A stretch of DNA of 64,000 bases, taken from positions 31,811,641 to 31,875,640 of the forward strand of contig CM022944.1 of the NCBI GenBank assembly GCA_012931725.1. The letters run 5' to 3'. This document shows positions 1-12,400 of the stretch, in pieces. A program made the position numbers and the translations under genes. The notes under the pieces are model-generated. The model was not told the origin of the DNA and ran no database searches. It saw only the letters and a list, made by a program, of their open reading frames with translations. The stretch's first letter is position 1. Each line of letters opens with the position of its first letter. Origin of the DNA: Litsea cubeba. Lineage: Eukaryota; Streptophyta; Magnoliopsida; Laurales; Lauraceae.

Positions 1-1046
1 AGCTCACCCAAGAAGATCACCTCCTTCTGACTATTAGTTATTGGCCAGAACTTCAACAAACCCCCCAAAACCATACTTGCCAGTTTTTGCTCTTTCTCAA
101 TAAACTGAATCACACAAAAAGACAGTTGTTGTTGATAGGTGCCCATGGATTTGGGCTTGTGAAGAGGAATCAAAGCCCTCGTTAAAAACATCTTGTGTTC
201 CTCCTTTAGAGGCAATGTGAACCCACTAATCACACTCCCCAGAATCTCCAAAAGCTCTGCAATACCATTATGCTTGTCTGTCTCAAAGACAAAGCGATAG
301 AAGATATTACTGATTGCTTTGCGAATAAAAGGTCGATGAACCATGAACTTCCCATATACACGATGCAAGATCGTCTTCAAGCAATCCCTCTCTCTGGGAT
401 CCTCCGAATCGAATAGCTCAAGAAGTTTCAATAAGAAGGAATGATCTATGTACTTCTTTGCCACTTTTGCATCAAATGAAGAAGAGGCAATAGATCTAAG
501 CAGTAGATCATAAACTATCTGCAAATGCGACCATGCCGGGTCGAACATGGGCTCCTCTTCTTCAGTCTCCGCACCACCGGACGAATTCGATCTGTAATTT
601 GGTGGGAAAACCCTAAACAAGTTCGCCGCGCACATCTTGCAGGTCGCGGCGATCACCGGCTCAGTGAACGCCGGAGATCCAGTAGTGACGAAATCGAGAA
701 GCTCAATTAGGGTTTGCCGCTTGATTTCTTTCTCCTCAGAGTTCTTATTAAGATCATCAAAATCAAACACCTCACAGCAGAGATTCAACTTACTGATGAA
801 AAGGCTCTGCCTTTCGGAATTAGGCACGTCTTTGAAGGATCGGAGAGGTTCGATCCCGGTGACCACGCTGGCCGGGAAGACCACAGACGACATCCGCTTG
901 ACGGTGTTCGATCGGGCGGCGGCTGCAGCATTTGTGCCGGTGCTCGTTCGTTGGATCGAGCCGCCCAAATTGCTCGAAGCAGAGTCTGCTGCATTCTCCG
1001 ATTTCGAAGATCTCCGAGGGAGCCGGCTGAGGATTTGCTTCAACAT
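1..1046 (-). CDS. PP2A B' (B56) regulatory subunit, partial (N-terminal ~348 codons)
   Basis: Serine/threonine protein phosphatase 2A regulatory subunit of the B'/B56 class, which directs the PP2A A-C core enzyme to its substrates in cytosol and nucleus. The frame is open from an ATG at 1046 to the window edge, so the C-terminus is missing; the family is usually about 500 residues. It starts MLKQILSRLPRRSSKS, then a Ser/Ala-rich variable tail of ~75 residues. The conserved B56 HEAT-like core follows, with stretches such as FTEPVIAATCKMCAANLFR, FDPAWSHLQIVYDLLLR, DPRERDCLKTILHRVYGKF, HRPFIRKAISNIFYRF and PITNSQKEVIFLGEL. No intron is seen in this part, as is usual for the first coding exon of plant B' genes. 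The start was chosen because it gives the family's typical MLKQILSRLPRK-like N-terminus. Family assignment is strong; which isoform (alpha to theta) is not resolved. Confidence 0.95.
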   Translation of the reverse strand, partial: MLKQILSRLPRRSSKSENAADSASSNLGGSIQRTSTGTNAAAAARSNTVKRMSSVVFPASVVTGIEPLRSFKDVPNSERQSLFISKLNLCCEVFDFDDLNKNSEEKEIKRQTLIELLDFVTTGSPAFTEPVIAATCKMCAANLFRVFPPNYRSNSSGGAETEEEEPMFDPAWSHLQIVYDLLLRSIASSSFDAKVAKKYIDHSFLLKLLELFDSEDPRERDCLKTILHRVYGKFMVHRPFIRKAISNIFYRFVFETDKHNGIAELLEILGSVISGFTLPLKEEHKMFLTRALIPLHKPKSMGTYQQQLSFCVIQFIEKEQKLASMVLGGLLKFWPITNSQKEVIFLGE

Positions 1047-1660
1047 CGCAGCAATTCAGACCGAGACAGAAAACCCTAGATCAAGATCACATCCATCGAA
1101 CACAAACAAACTCTCCCATAGCAGCAAAGCCGATGCCAAGAACCTCAGATCTACATCAAGACCATGATCAAAATTCAAATCTCAACGACATAGAGAAACA
1201 CGTCGATTCTCAAGAAACAGAACACCTAGATCAAGATCGAGACTTGGTAGTATCAGCCAAGAACATCAGATCTAGGGTTCTTGAAGTGCAAAAACAAAAA
1301 TCAAACAAGAAAGAAATCCTAGATCAAGATCATGATATGAATAGAATTGAAAACCTTACATTGATGTCATGGCAGAGGATCTGACGAAGAAAATCGTTTG
1401 GATTTGTAGAGATCAATCAAGAAGGGGTTCTTTTGAGGGAATTAGAAAACCCTAGATGAAGATCGAAGAGGAAGAGAGAGAGAGAGAGAGAGAGAGAGGG
1501 ATTTTGGCGATTTTCGTTGCCGACAGGAGATAAGGTGTTGTGGGTTTCTTTCTTTGAGCTTTTGATCTGTTTGAGGCTTTTTTCGAAGTAAAGGAGATTG
1601 ACATAAGACATTGTCTGAAAGATGCATGTTCTTGTTGGAGTTTGGTAGCAAAGCGACAAA
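1047..1660 (-). promoter_or_regulatory. 5' leader / promoter-proximal region of the PP2A B' gene
   Basis: Upstream of the PP2A B' ATG the minus strand shows no convincing protein. It carries many TCTAGGRTTT- and CTAGATCTGAGGTT-like leader motifs and, further up, a CT-rich tract (GA on the plus strand, 1473-1498). Pyrimidine tracts like this are common in plant 5' UTRs. Plant B' genes often have a 5' UTR intron, but I cannot place splice sites here. Function is inferred from position only. Confidence 0.4.
1473..1498. repeat. (GA)n microsatellite
   Basis: Perfect GA/CT dinucleotide run of about 13 units in the presumed 5' leader of the PP2A B' gene. Confidence 0.9.
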
Positions 1661-2437
1661 AATAGGATTATTTACATATAACCCCCTGTGTTTTTTGCTT
1701 CTTATAACCTCTTTCAGTTGGGGTTGTTGGCACTTGACATTTGACAAAGATGTAGAGTGCATGGGTCGGGTGGGTTGAAATAAATGGGTGATCCGCCCCG
1801 ACCTGCACTTTGTAAAGGGTATATACATATCTAAGTAAGGGAGATGTTAATCAATGAACACAATCAGCTAACATAATGCCTCTGCAAATGAACACAGGAG
1901 AGATGATTCATTCATTAGATTAGGTTCATAAACTTTTGAAAGTTTTCTGTTTTTTTTTTTTACAAAGCAACTGAAGTGATTTCATGAAACAAGAATTCAA
2001 TTGCATATATATTCTTTCTTCTTGTTGTTGGAAGCTTAATAGAATTATTTTTTTTTAGATTACCAAATTAGTAAGGGGTCGTTTGTTTGTATGAATATGA
2101 TTCAATGCATGTCACATTTGTTTGTGATAATTTACGCACATGACGCATTAAAAGGTCTCCTCATGGACAAGGGAGACGCAATAAATTAACCCCACCAAAT
2201 TATCCTAACCCTTGATTTAATAGCCTTAAATTTAATCACATCTTAGATGTAGGTTTTCTTGAGGCTTAATCCAATGGTGAGGGAAGGCTCAATGAGTGTG
2301 GAATTTGACCTAATGCTAAAGCATCATAGGGATTACACCGATGAAAGGTGGGCCCCACAATACTTAACTGCACTTACAATTGCTCATGTGAGAATATTTT
2401 CTAAATATTAGTTCTTCATAGATTTTAAGTAATTTAT
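1661..2437. other. intergenic, no gene recognised
   Basis: AT-rich DNA upstream of the PP2A B' gene. Short open frames here have no recognisable family. Nothing further is seen. Confidence 0.6.
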
Positions 2438-2690
2438 AAAAAAAAAGTCCCAGTTTATCGATCTAGTTTCCTGCACTTCTATGAACCTCCAATTCATTAG
2501 TATAACCATTCAATATTCTGGTATTAATGGTGAATATATGGACATTTAGGCTCATATCTTAGTTTTTCATGGATTTTGAGAAATTTGTGAAAACGTTCAA
2601 AAAATCAAAACAAATCTAAGACCGTTGGATGTATTGATTTATTCATGTGAAAATGATAACTTTGAAAGACATAATAATGTGTCTCACTTA
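2438..2690. repeat. dispersed repeat, copy A
   Basis: About 250 bp that matches 5225-5515 in the same orientation. Shared landmarks in the same order: a CTRTACTTCTATG-like segment, a CCATTCAATATTC-like segment, GGNCTCATATCTTA, TTTTGAGAAATTTG, a CCGTTGGATGTAT-like segment and CATTTACTCATATGAAAATG-like DNA. The copies are well diverged, so this is an old dispersed repeat of unknown class. Confidence 0.6.
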
Positions 2691-3833
2691 TATATGTAAC
2701 ATTTGTATACACGTACAACATTTCATTTTCCTATCTCATGCAGACGGCAAACGACCTCTAAGGGTATGTTCGTTTTATGTAATTGAATACCTAGCTAGGA
2801 TTGTATTTCTCTATGTGAAAATGAAGAACCAAAGGTAATTATTAAGAAATAACTTCTCATTCAACTAAAATCAAATCAAGGGAAGATGAGAAATGGATAC
2901 CCAACCACAATCCTAGTAATTCAATACATAGGATAGTCAAGATCTCACCTGCATCTTGCCTTATATCCTTTGTCCCTGACCTCACCATTAATTCCTATGC
3001 ATTTTAGTTCTTTATGTATTTTATGAAAAATAATAGGCCTTAACTAGATGTGATCTATGTGTGGGAAATAGTTTTTGGTGATGAAGGTAAGTTCAATAAC
3101 TAATAAAATGATATTGATGTCGAAGCTATTTTAGATCCAAGGTACAAGATGAAGCTATATTATGTTCTGTATATTCTGCTTTCCGAAGATTTATAAAAAT
3201 TATTGAGTCAATGAGGAGATCAAATGTGTCCAAGTGAGGAGATCAATTGTGTCCAAGCTATGTATGTGCTTTATTATGAGTTGTATGTGGGTAGATCTAC
3301 TTTGGATAGTTGGGTGGAATAAACATCACATAATTAGGGCATGGATGCTGATGGTGGAGATTTTGAGCATTTTGTTGATAAAGATAAACAAATGTTTGAC
3401 TAAAGGACCTCAGAAATACTTCTAAAGATGTTTATAAAGATTCCTTTGGTCTTAAAATGGTGGAAACAAACAGTGAAAAGTTTTGCATGCTTTTCATCAT
3501 GGCACATGATATCTTTTGATACTCATTTATGCTATTATTACATTAGAGCCAACATTCAGTGAACATTACAGTCCTTTGTTATCAAAAGACTCAGGCATGG
3601 GTTGTTTTTTTTTTATTATCCAAATATCAATAATGAGTGATTATGTGAGATAAAGTGAACTTTTCTTTTGAAATTTCGTTTTTTGGCATACACACTTACT
3701 CAAATCAACTCATTGCTCCGTGCTACCAATTTATGCATATTCTTTATCTGAAAGTATTCTTTTGATATCTATTCATGTCAATTGAGCTAGTTGTTGTTTA
3801 GGAGGTTAACCTTCTTCTATTTCTCAACCAACG
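2691..3833. other. intergenic, no gene recognised
   Basis: AT-rich DNA without a credible coding region. The ORFs of ~63 codons show no known domain and no splice context that would join them. Confidence 0.55.
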
Positions 3834-3989
3834 AGTGGTAGTTCAGTTGGCTAAGGACTCTGCATCTCAAGAAGCGGAGAGATTTTGTGTTCGATACTTA
3901 CATTTGTTAGCCACCTCCCCTAACCAAGAGTGTTTGGTGAGAACTTCATTGCGGAATCATGCACGTGCTGCACAATTTACGGTGAAATC
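3834..3989 (+). mobile_element. tRNA-derived SINE relic (truncated)
   Basis: Begins with a tRNA-like head: A-box-like TAGTTCAGTTGGC near 3838, then a B-box-like TGTTCGATACT near 3887, with ~37 nt between them. This is pol III internal promoter spacing. A C-rich body follows (GCCACCTCCCCTAACC). The 3' end is lost: a hAT-type MITE begins at 3990. No poly(A) tail or target duplication remains, so it may instead be a tRNA pseudogene with flanking DNA. Confidence 0.45.
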
Positions 3990-4454
3990 GAAGGTTGAAA
4001 AGGACGTGACTTGGACTTGACTCGTCGGATAGAGTAAATGCGGAGAATCAAATACTTAAAAAATTATAAATATGCACTTATTTTACATGCATTCATGATA
4101 ATCAATTCAAATTAATAAATTTATATATGCAAGAAAAATATTATAATAAGAAAAAATGTTGCATATTACATAATTTGTTAGTCCAACTAACGAATGTAAA
4201 AGATTAAATATAAGTTTCAAATTACATTTCAATAATCACTTTCCAAATTACTGATTCCAAACTTCTTGCATAATTTAGTAAAAATATACATTAATTAATT
4301 AAAATCAAATTTACCTATCAAATGGTTTAGAATGCAATCAACTTATTAAAATGAGGTGACTCGGGCGAGTCTCCTCTGTATTTGACTCGATCATTCGTCA
4401 ATATAAGATGACTCAAGAGAGTTAACAGTCAACTCGGGAAGTTTTCCAACCTTG
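3990..4454. mobile_element. hAT-type MITE, copy 1
   Basis: Terminal inverted repeats: left GAAGGTTGAAAAG, right reading CAAGGTTGGAAAAC on the other strand. Flanks GTGAAATC (3982-3989) and CTGAAACC (4455-4462) match at 6 of 8 positions, consistent with a decayed 8-bp hAT target duplication. The interior is AT-rich and non-coding. It matches the copy at 62378-62899 in inverted orientation over nearly its whole length. Confidence 0.7.
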
Positions 4455-4462
4455 CTGAAACC

Positions 4463-5224
4463 AAGCTGTTTAAACGTACGGGTCCATTAGCCCATATTTT
4501 AAATAAACTAGATTGGCTTTTGGGCAGACCTATTCAAAGTTTCAGCAAATCCATGTCAGAGCCCCATCCATTGACAACCTTAGAAACATAACTACCCATC
4601 ACATTGTTAAAACTAAACCTACCTTTCAATGATAGTGAAGTGATTTTTAACTTAAGGTGGAAGACCACCAGTCATTGGAGCTTTGCTCGACCTGTACTGT
4701 ACAGATAAATATTCTGCTTGGACTTCTCAGTCTACACAAAATGGGTTAACAGTTCAGCAATCCCTGTTCAGTTTGTCACCTGCAGCAAAAAATATGGCGG
4801 CCCAAAACCCCAGTATAGGCACTGCCACTGACTGTCCATTCACAATCTCTAATATGTAAAACTAAAATCCTTCAACTAGTTGAGAAAGTACAAGTTCGTA
4901 TTAAACACAAAATGAAAAAAAAAAAAAAAAAAGGGCCAAAATTTGGATGGCTAGAGTTTTTTTACAATGTGGAGCTTTCCTTCCACCTGCTTAGGGGAGA
5001 TTGTATCAACATTTTCTTTTCATCTAATTGAATTCTTAGAAATTCTGAGACTCGTCTTTTTATATGTCATTAAAAATCGAGAAACAGGTGAATATGAAAA
5101 AATAATCATGAAATAATCTCCCCCTGGGTCGTCTCTTTGCAGTCACCACCACAAATATAAGGACCTGGTAAAAGTTGGGATCAAATCCCTTCAACCACCT
5201 GTTTTTCTATACTATTTTTTTTCG
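4463..5224. other. intergenic, no gene recognised
   Basis: No coding region recognised. Contains an A-run near 4915-4932. Confidence 0.5.
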
Positions 5225-5515
5225 TACTTTAGAGAAATTTGTGAAAATTTATTTTTTTTTAAAACTCCAGCCTATAGATTTGATTCTCTGTACTTCTATG
5301 CGGCCCAATCCATGATCCAAACTGTTCAATATTCACATATTAGTGATAAGCACCAAGATGTTCGGTTTCATATCTTAAATCTTTTATATTTTGAGAAATT
5401 TGAGGAAAACATTGAAAAAGTCCAAAACCATTTATACTCATTGGACGTACCCATTTACTCATATGAAAATGGTGCTTCCAAACAAATATAGTAACGTGTT
5501 TCACAAATATGTATG
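5225..5515. repeat. dispersed repeat, copy B
   Basis: Second, diverged copy of the repeat at 2438-2690, same orientation, with the same order of landmarks (see copy A). No terminal repeats or target duplications were found. Confidence 0.6.
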
Positions 5516-6388
5516 AAAAGTTACAAATGAATCCTTACCATATGTAAAAACCCATTTTCATATCCCAAACATAAAAGTCAAACAACCTTGTTATAGAAAA
5601 TGAATCAAGAGGAGAAAGACAACAAATACCCAACCATTTGAGAGAAAAAAAATCCCCATCCATCACCCTTCGAGTTCAAATCCTACAAAAGTGATGGTTG
5701 CATCCACATTCCCACCTTGTCTCCTTCACTTCTCCCCTCTTTAATAATCCCTTGCTGGAGCCATTACAAATAGGCCCTTAACCATAGGTTCAACTTTACA
5801 GACCCAAACAGCATATTTTTGCGAAGCAGCAATTTCATATTTGTAGGCCGTTGGCCAGTGGCATTAATCGTTGGGATGCACGAGAGATACCCTAGATTAT
5901 CAAAACAATAAATAAAATAAATAAATAAAATAAATGGCATTAATCATCCAATCAATGCATTATTTTGGCTAAAAGAAATCCACATCGAGTCCCATCTATC
6001 CACAGTAAATCAAATGAGGCAACATGTGGCTGCACAGTGGATCATTCCACCGAAACGTCACTTACAATTTTAGATTTCTGCAAGGATCAAGCATTAAATA
6101 GTGGAACGTAATTTCAAAAGCACGGTCGAATTTCCAGCAGCAACTCAACCAAAATGAACTTAACAGCATATCTGCCCGCACAGTAGCACTCAATTGAGGA
6201 GCAAACTGCTACAATCCCACATTTGGGGACTCGTATGTCACTTATATCTCAACATATCTCTTGGTACAGCCATTTATAATTCTTCAACAAGAACAAAGGG
6301 AAGTACCCCCAAAAAAAGAAAAAAAAATTGTAAAACTTACACCAAAACTTACAGGGCGTGCATGATGAGACATTACGCAGCTATGACA
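5516..6388. other. intergenic 3' flank of the PRA1 gene
   Basis: No gene is seen. Includes an AATAAA-rich stretch at 5906-5936. The 3' UTR of the PRA1 gene should start just left of 6389 on the minus strand; no polyadenylation site could be fixed. Confidence 0.45.
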
Positions 6389-6483
6389 TCAGGTCCGGTA
6401 TTTGTTTTTAAGGAATCTTTTGTGAACCTGGTCTGGTTGCTTAGGAGGAGTCAACTTCCGAAGCGAAGCATGCAATATCATCA
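6389..6483 (-). CDS. PRA1H: PRA1 gene exon 4 (C-terminus and stop)
   Basis: Acceptor CCATCAG just before 6483. It completes a Val codon split with exon 3, then encodes MILHASLRKLTPPKQ and a basic tail (residues 225-254) to a TGA at 6391-6389. The MILHAS-RKLTP block is the family's C-terminal signature. Confidence 0.9.
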
Positions 6484-9400
6484 CTGATGGAAAAGAGGCA
6501 CACAATCAAAATGCAGGTAACATGTGATCAAGCAAAAAGAAATGAAATGGAACAAGAAAGTACAACAAATCACCTATGTAGCTGATAGAAACAGCCCAAA
6601 AGAGCGCGACCTGCAGATTGCAACTGAACAGTATAATTGCAGTTGCTGCAAGGAGACACAATAGTCAGCAAAAGAAATGTTACCATGGAGAATGAGTCAC
6701 CATATGGAGAAACCAAAAGATATGGACTGGCGGCAGGGTTAAGGAAAATAAATAAATAAAGAACAAAGAATGTCATCATTGATATCTAATTAAATCATTT
6801 GTAGCCAACATATTGGGCACAAAGAGGACCATAGGAGAAGCCCAGCTCCAAATGGAAACTCAGAAATTGGGTTTTTATCAAAAGGAGTCCACCAAAGATA
6901 ATCCTGAATCAAAGAGTAATGATTCAGGAAACACATATCAGATAACAAAGACATAATACATACAGCTGAAAAACAACTTGAGGTGTTGCTCCGTGTCTTA
7001 GAGAGTCCTCAATGTTAATGCCAATAACTCTTTTTTTAAGGATGCCTATCTACTATTTAGTCCATTCTAGTTTAATCCAATTTCCAGATATCCTTCTATT
7101 CCGCTCTTTCCAGTTCTTCGAAAAATGGTGGGTGAGAAAAGCTTCCACGGAATTCTCCCATTTTTCTTTGAAGAGCCTATGGTACATGTGTCCATTACCT
7201 CGGTAAAGGAGCATGATAGAGACCCAAACCAACTGCACTACAAGGACTGAGTCGTTGGATGAGTCGGCGAGCCTACTATTGAGGCGGACCAAGCCTACTA
7301 CCGAGGTGGGCTGAATCCAGAGTGCTGAATCCCGAGCAGATTACTTGAATTTGAATAAGATACAAAATCAAGTTGTCAACCTGATCCTATCCATTAGGTG
7401 GAAAGATTGTTGATGATATTGTATGGACAGTATTGGAATGGGCGAGTAAGAGAGATGAGTCTGAAGGCTTCTTTTTTGGAAGGTATTACTAGATCATGGG
7501 TGGCTATCTTAGATGGGGAGGGTGGGCTACTTGGGCTCATCAAAATTATTAGATGCCACCTCCTCATGGCATTAAGCTTAACTTTGATGGCACTTATCAA
7601 CACTCTCTAAGGAGAGGTAGTATTGGAGGTGTTTTAAGGGATTCTTCTGGTAATGTTCTGCCCAGGTTTTCAGGGCGTGTAAGCTTCGAATGCTAACGAA
7701 GCTGAAATGTTTGTTATGTTGGTTGGTTGTCGGGAATTACTCAATTTGAGTGCTCATTATGTAGTTATTGAAGGAGACTCTTTTTCAGTTATCGTTATCC
7801 AGTGGGGTTCAAGGAAGACTTGCGATCCTTGGCGTCTGGATGATTGGGTGGAAGAGGTGCAGGATATTTGTTGTCAGCTTGATGCCCCATTTCATCATAT
7901 TCATCGTGAAGCTAATGATATGGCCGATGCTCTTGCCAAGGAGCAAGTATTTTGTGATTCTATTTCTTTTGTTATTAATGTTGCTTGATTATTTTATTTA
8001 CGTTGCTTTCCTATTTATTTTATAGCCGTTTTGCTGTCTGTCTTGGTTGGGCTGAGTCACGAGCAGTCTGCCTCCTTTTTAGAGCAATAGATTTTATTGT
8101 CATAAAAAAATCCTTTTCCATGTCCCGTATTGGGATTTTATCAAAATTGGGATCAAAGCTCCATTCATGGCATGGCTGCAAAACTAGATATGAAGTATTG
8201 ACAACAAAGGTTGACAAAGCTTAATGAGGAAATCCGGCAATGCGTGGAAGCGTTGCAGGATATCAATGTGATCTTGGCTGTAATGGACACCAAATATGAC
8301 CAGAAGCTCTTGGTTATTCCTAACAAAGAGGAACATGAAGATTCACATCACAACAAAATGAATCAAAATGGATTGCTTCAATCTCATATTGTGAGATTAG
8401 GCTTTCCCAAGTTTTCAGGGGAAGAACCAACTTCTTGGATCTATTGGGCAAGCCAGCTTTTTCAATACCAAAAGACGGCGAAGCAGCAAAAAGTCATCTT
8501 GGCTTTCTTTCATTTAGAAAGGGAGGTAATGCATTGGCAATGGTGGTATAAGAAAACCCAAACAGAGTTGACACGGTCAATGCTCCAGCAGGCCATTTGC
8601 GTTCACTTTGGATCAACCGAGTATGAGGATGAAGCCCTTTCCAGAATTTGACAAAATGCACAGTGAAAGAATATCAAAACCAATTCTAAGGCTTGGCGAA
8701 TCAGGTAGTAGGCTGGCCCGAAAAAGCATTAGCTGGTTGTTTTAATGGAGAACTTAGATGAGATAGCAGCAGAGATCAAAATGTTCAGGCCCACAAACAT
8801 TGGTGCTGCAATCAGACTCGTTCGCATGTAGGAAGAGAAGTTGCAATACATATGTCGGTGTGATCACCACGGTCTAGAACGCACCCACTTCCACAAACTG
8901 GACACACGGGGCTCAGGGCTACACCATCTGTTCGGAGGCTCACTCAGCCTGAGATGCAAGCTTGGAGAGAGTGATGCAGGACAGTCCCCATGGGTGGTCA
9001 ACCAAGTCTTTGGGCCCAGCCCACCCATTCATGCTATGGAGTTTTTATTTATGTTTTACATTGTTTTTAAGTTGATGTTTTAATCTTGGACGTTAAAAGT
9101 GTTTAGAGGACTAGGATTAGTTCTAGGTTTTTTTTTTTTTTTTTCTTTTTTTGATTTACCTATATAAAGACATGTAATGCCTCATTTGAGGCTTAGATGA
9201 TGATTAATGAAATTTTAAGCTTTTGGGGATCTTCTTTAAGTTTTCTCCTTGCCAGTGATAAGAGTTTGGCGTAAGGCCAATTTTCAAGCTCGCTTAACCT
9301 ATTCCCCCATTCTCTTCCATCTTTATCCAACCCGCCCCGCATCTTGGTACCCCCATTCTTCATTATTTGGTATCAGAGCCGAAGATCGATCCACCCGGAT

Positions 9401-12400
9401 TCGATAATTGCCCCCCCCCACCCCCGCCGCCACCCCCCCCCCCCCCCCCAACCACCACCACAATCCCTACCGAACCAACGCCATTACCATATTCAGCATC
9501 CCCAGAAACCTAATCGATCATCTTGATCGAAACCCTAGCCTTCTGTTAGATCTCATCTGCCAAACATCCCCACCCATCAGATCTAACATGTCGGGGCCCC
9601 AGTCCCTATTCCGTCATCTCCAACCAACCCCATCGACCCCACCATCATCTCTGCCAAAACCCTAATCCCCAATTAGAACCATAATCCCCTTTATCAACTT
9701 TGCACCATCACAATGCTAATGCAGGAAAAGATGAAATCTAACCTAATATGGAATGATGAGATCATTTTGAAATTAATAACTAATGTTGTAAATCACACCA
9801 TCAACACTATCTAGCATTGAAATTAAATGAATAATTTAATAATGCTCCAAGGCAATGTCACAAGTCCCACAAAGGCCCCTCTAGTAATGAAATGGAGGGA
9901 TCCTTATGGAAGTTAGAACTTCCACCTGCTTAGGGAATGGCCAGTTTACATAAATTACTTGTTCCTATTTGCAAGGATTTGAACAAAGGGCTTGGCTCAA
10001 CTCGGGTGCAATTGAAAAATGTGTAATATGGGGCTATTCAAATTGAGATTGAAATTCGTGTTCCCGCAGCATGTTCAAGGCCCAAATTAATTTCAGATTC
10101 ATGGGATTGAAGTAAATTAAGGGTTGTGATGGTGACACGATGGAAAATCCATCAGATATATGATGAATCAGGTTCGGCCAATGGATTTGGAGGGGTTGAT
10201 CGGTTCAATTGGACTGTTTTAGGTCTGATGGCCACTTGATCTTGAAGATCTAAGGTTGGCGGTCATGGTTAAAAGGGTTATAGGTGGGTCGAGTGGCTGG
10301 GGATAGGGTTTTTGACGGTTGAAAGATGGGATCTTGTGGCTGGTAGTCTAGATTTAATGGTTTGGACGCTAGTTAACGGTGGGGATGATGTAGAGCTAGG
10401 GGGCAGTGGTTCAGATCTAGAAATCTAGTGGTTGGATCTTGGCTCGAGTGGCAAGAAAACTCCTAAATCTGAGAGTTTATGGCTGGTTGATGGGGAAGAT
10501 GATGTAGATCTAAAGCTCTTGTGCGAAAGACAACAAGGGAAGGAAAATAGAGGAAGATAAGAGAAATACCTGTCTTGGGCTTTCATCAAATTCCAATCCG
10601 GAGGCGTCATCGAAGATCTCGTGAGCACAACAATGGAGACTTAAGGAGATTCGAAAATAGGGTTTCATTCCATCATAGCATAACATAACATGACATGAGC
10701 AAGAAGATAACATGATAATATCTTTTAAACATGAAACCCCAGAGAGTGATGACAACATCACTAATGAAATAAAAAAATAAAAAAATAAAAAAATAAAAAA
10801 TGAAAAAAAGTGGGTAAGTATCGGCATTGGGATTCTTGCAAAATGGGATATGTGCACAAATGCCAAGGCCAAGTTGACTTAAGTTGTAGACCCCTTCTAC
10901 TTCATTAATTCCTTTCAGTTATGGTCCCCCTTATTCCATTAATTCATTGACCCCTTCTCTTGTAGTATTCTTTAAAATTCCCTTAGGGCCCCCTTAACTT
11001 CACATAACTCTTTTATTTCCTCCCATGTGGCACTTCAATCCATCAAAAGCTAGATCCAACGAGATTCAACTATTGGATGTTATCAAAATGGTAATCCAAC
11101 AGTGGATTCGCAAAATCTCGGCGATCAAAGTCGGGATACACGTCATCTATCCATAGAGTAGCTCACTCGGTAACCGTATGCCTTATTCATCAATAGATCT
11201 TGAAAGAATAGGGGAATTAGGGTTGATGTCTCCATCATGTGCCCTAATCCCGAAAACCCAAATCCTATGACCAATCCCAACCATCTCGTCCAATCCCAAA
11301 ACTGAGATCTCATCCAACAAAAAAAAATCCTCTCAAGATCCCTACAGATTAGAAGCCCTAACCTAATTTGCACCAAGCCCCATCCCACCGAACACTAAAA
11401 TCCCAAATTTTCCCCAATCCAAGAAAACCTACAATCCCAGAACCCAATTCCCAAAACCCAAAATCCGATTCCCCTTCTTCAAAACCCCTTCAAATCCAAA
11501 ACAATCCCCAAATCCGAACCAACCCACTCCAGACCAATCCCCTCTGCCAAACCCATTCCTTGATGCACTGCGCTTCGTTGAGTGGGGAAAAAAAGAAGAG
11601 GCGGCGATGAGCAGAAAAAGAAAGAAAGAGGAGAATAGCAGAATAAAGAAATAAGGGAGCAAAGCGTACTTGGCACCTACAAGCTCCACCATCGCCATCG
11701 GCCATCATCCTCACCTCAGTGTCGCTCTCGCTCATCGTCGCCAACAAACAGGGTCGTCATTAAGCCCTGTCGAGCAGCAGCCCTGTCGAGCAGCAACGTC
11801 ACCGTCTCCGGTCGAAGCCCTTCATTTGGTCTCTACCATCACCAGTGCTAGCAACAGCACCACCGTCACCCATCAACGCCCTTCATCATCTTCATCACAG
11901 CAGCGAAATTAGTGTCTACTTCATCCCCTAGCATCACCTATTGCCTTCTCTACTCGAGGCACAAACAAAAGATCAGAGACTTTCTTTTTTCTTATTCGAT
12001 GACTGGCACCAGAGTTAAGGCAGAACGATGTACACATGTTCATTTCCCGTGACACATCTGAGCCCAATCTTTTGGGCTTGAGTTCGGGTTAGCTCCAACC
12101 CAACATTAAAAAAAAAAAAACAGTGGAATTGAGACGTCAACAGTGGACATCAGCAGATTCGATTTCAGTCGTTGATCTTTCCATGGTTGATATTTTGATC
12201 ACCCAAACTCTCAACGACCATCCGTCTTCTTCTGTGTACTCCTATCAATCAGATCTACACATCAGGTCAGTTTCATTTTAAAGAACATTAAGTTTTCTGT
12301 CCTTGCATCCAAGTAAATATGGAAATGCAAGTCAACATATAATTGCAACTCGCTGAATTTGACAAGGAAATTCAAAGAATATAATATTATGGAAAATGGT

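Noticed and set aside
637..1167. 176-codon plus-strand ORF over the PP2A exon
   Set aside because: It is antisense to a clear B56 coding exon and has no family of its own.
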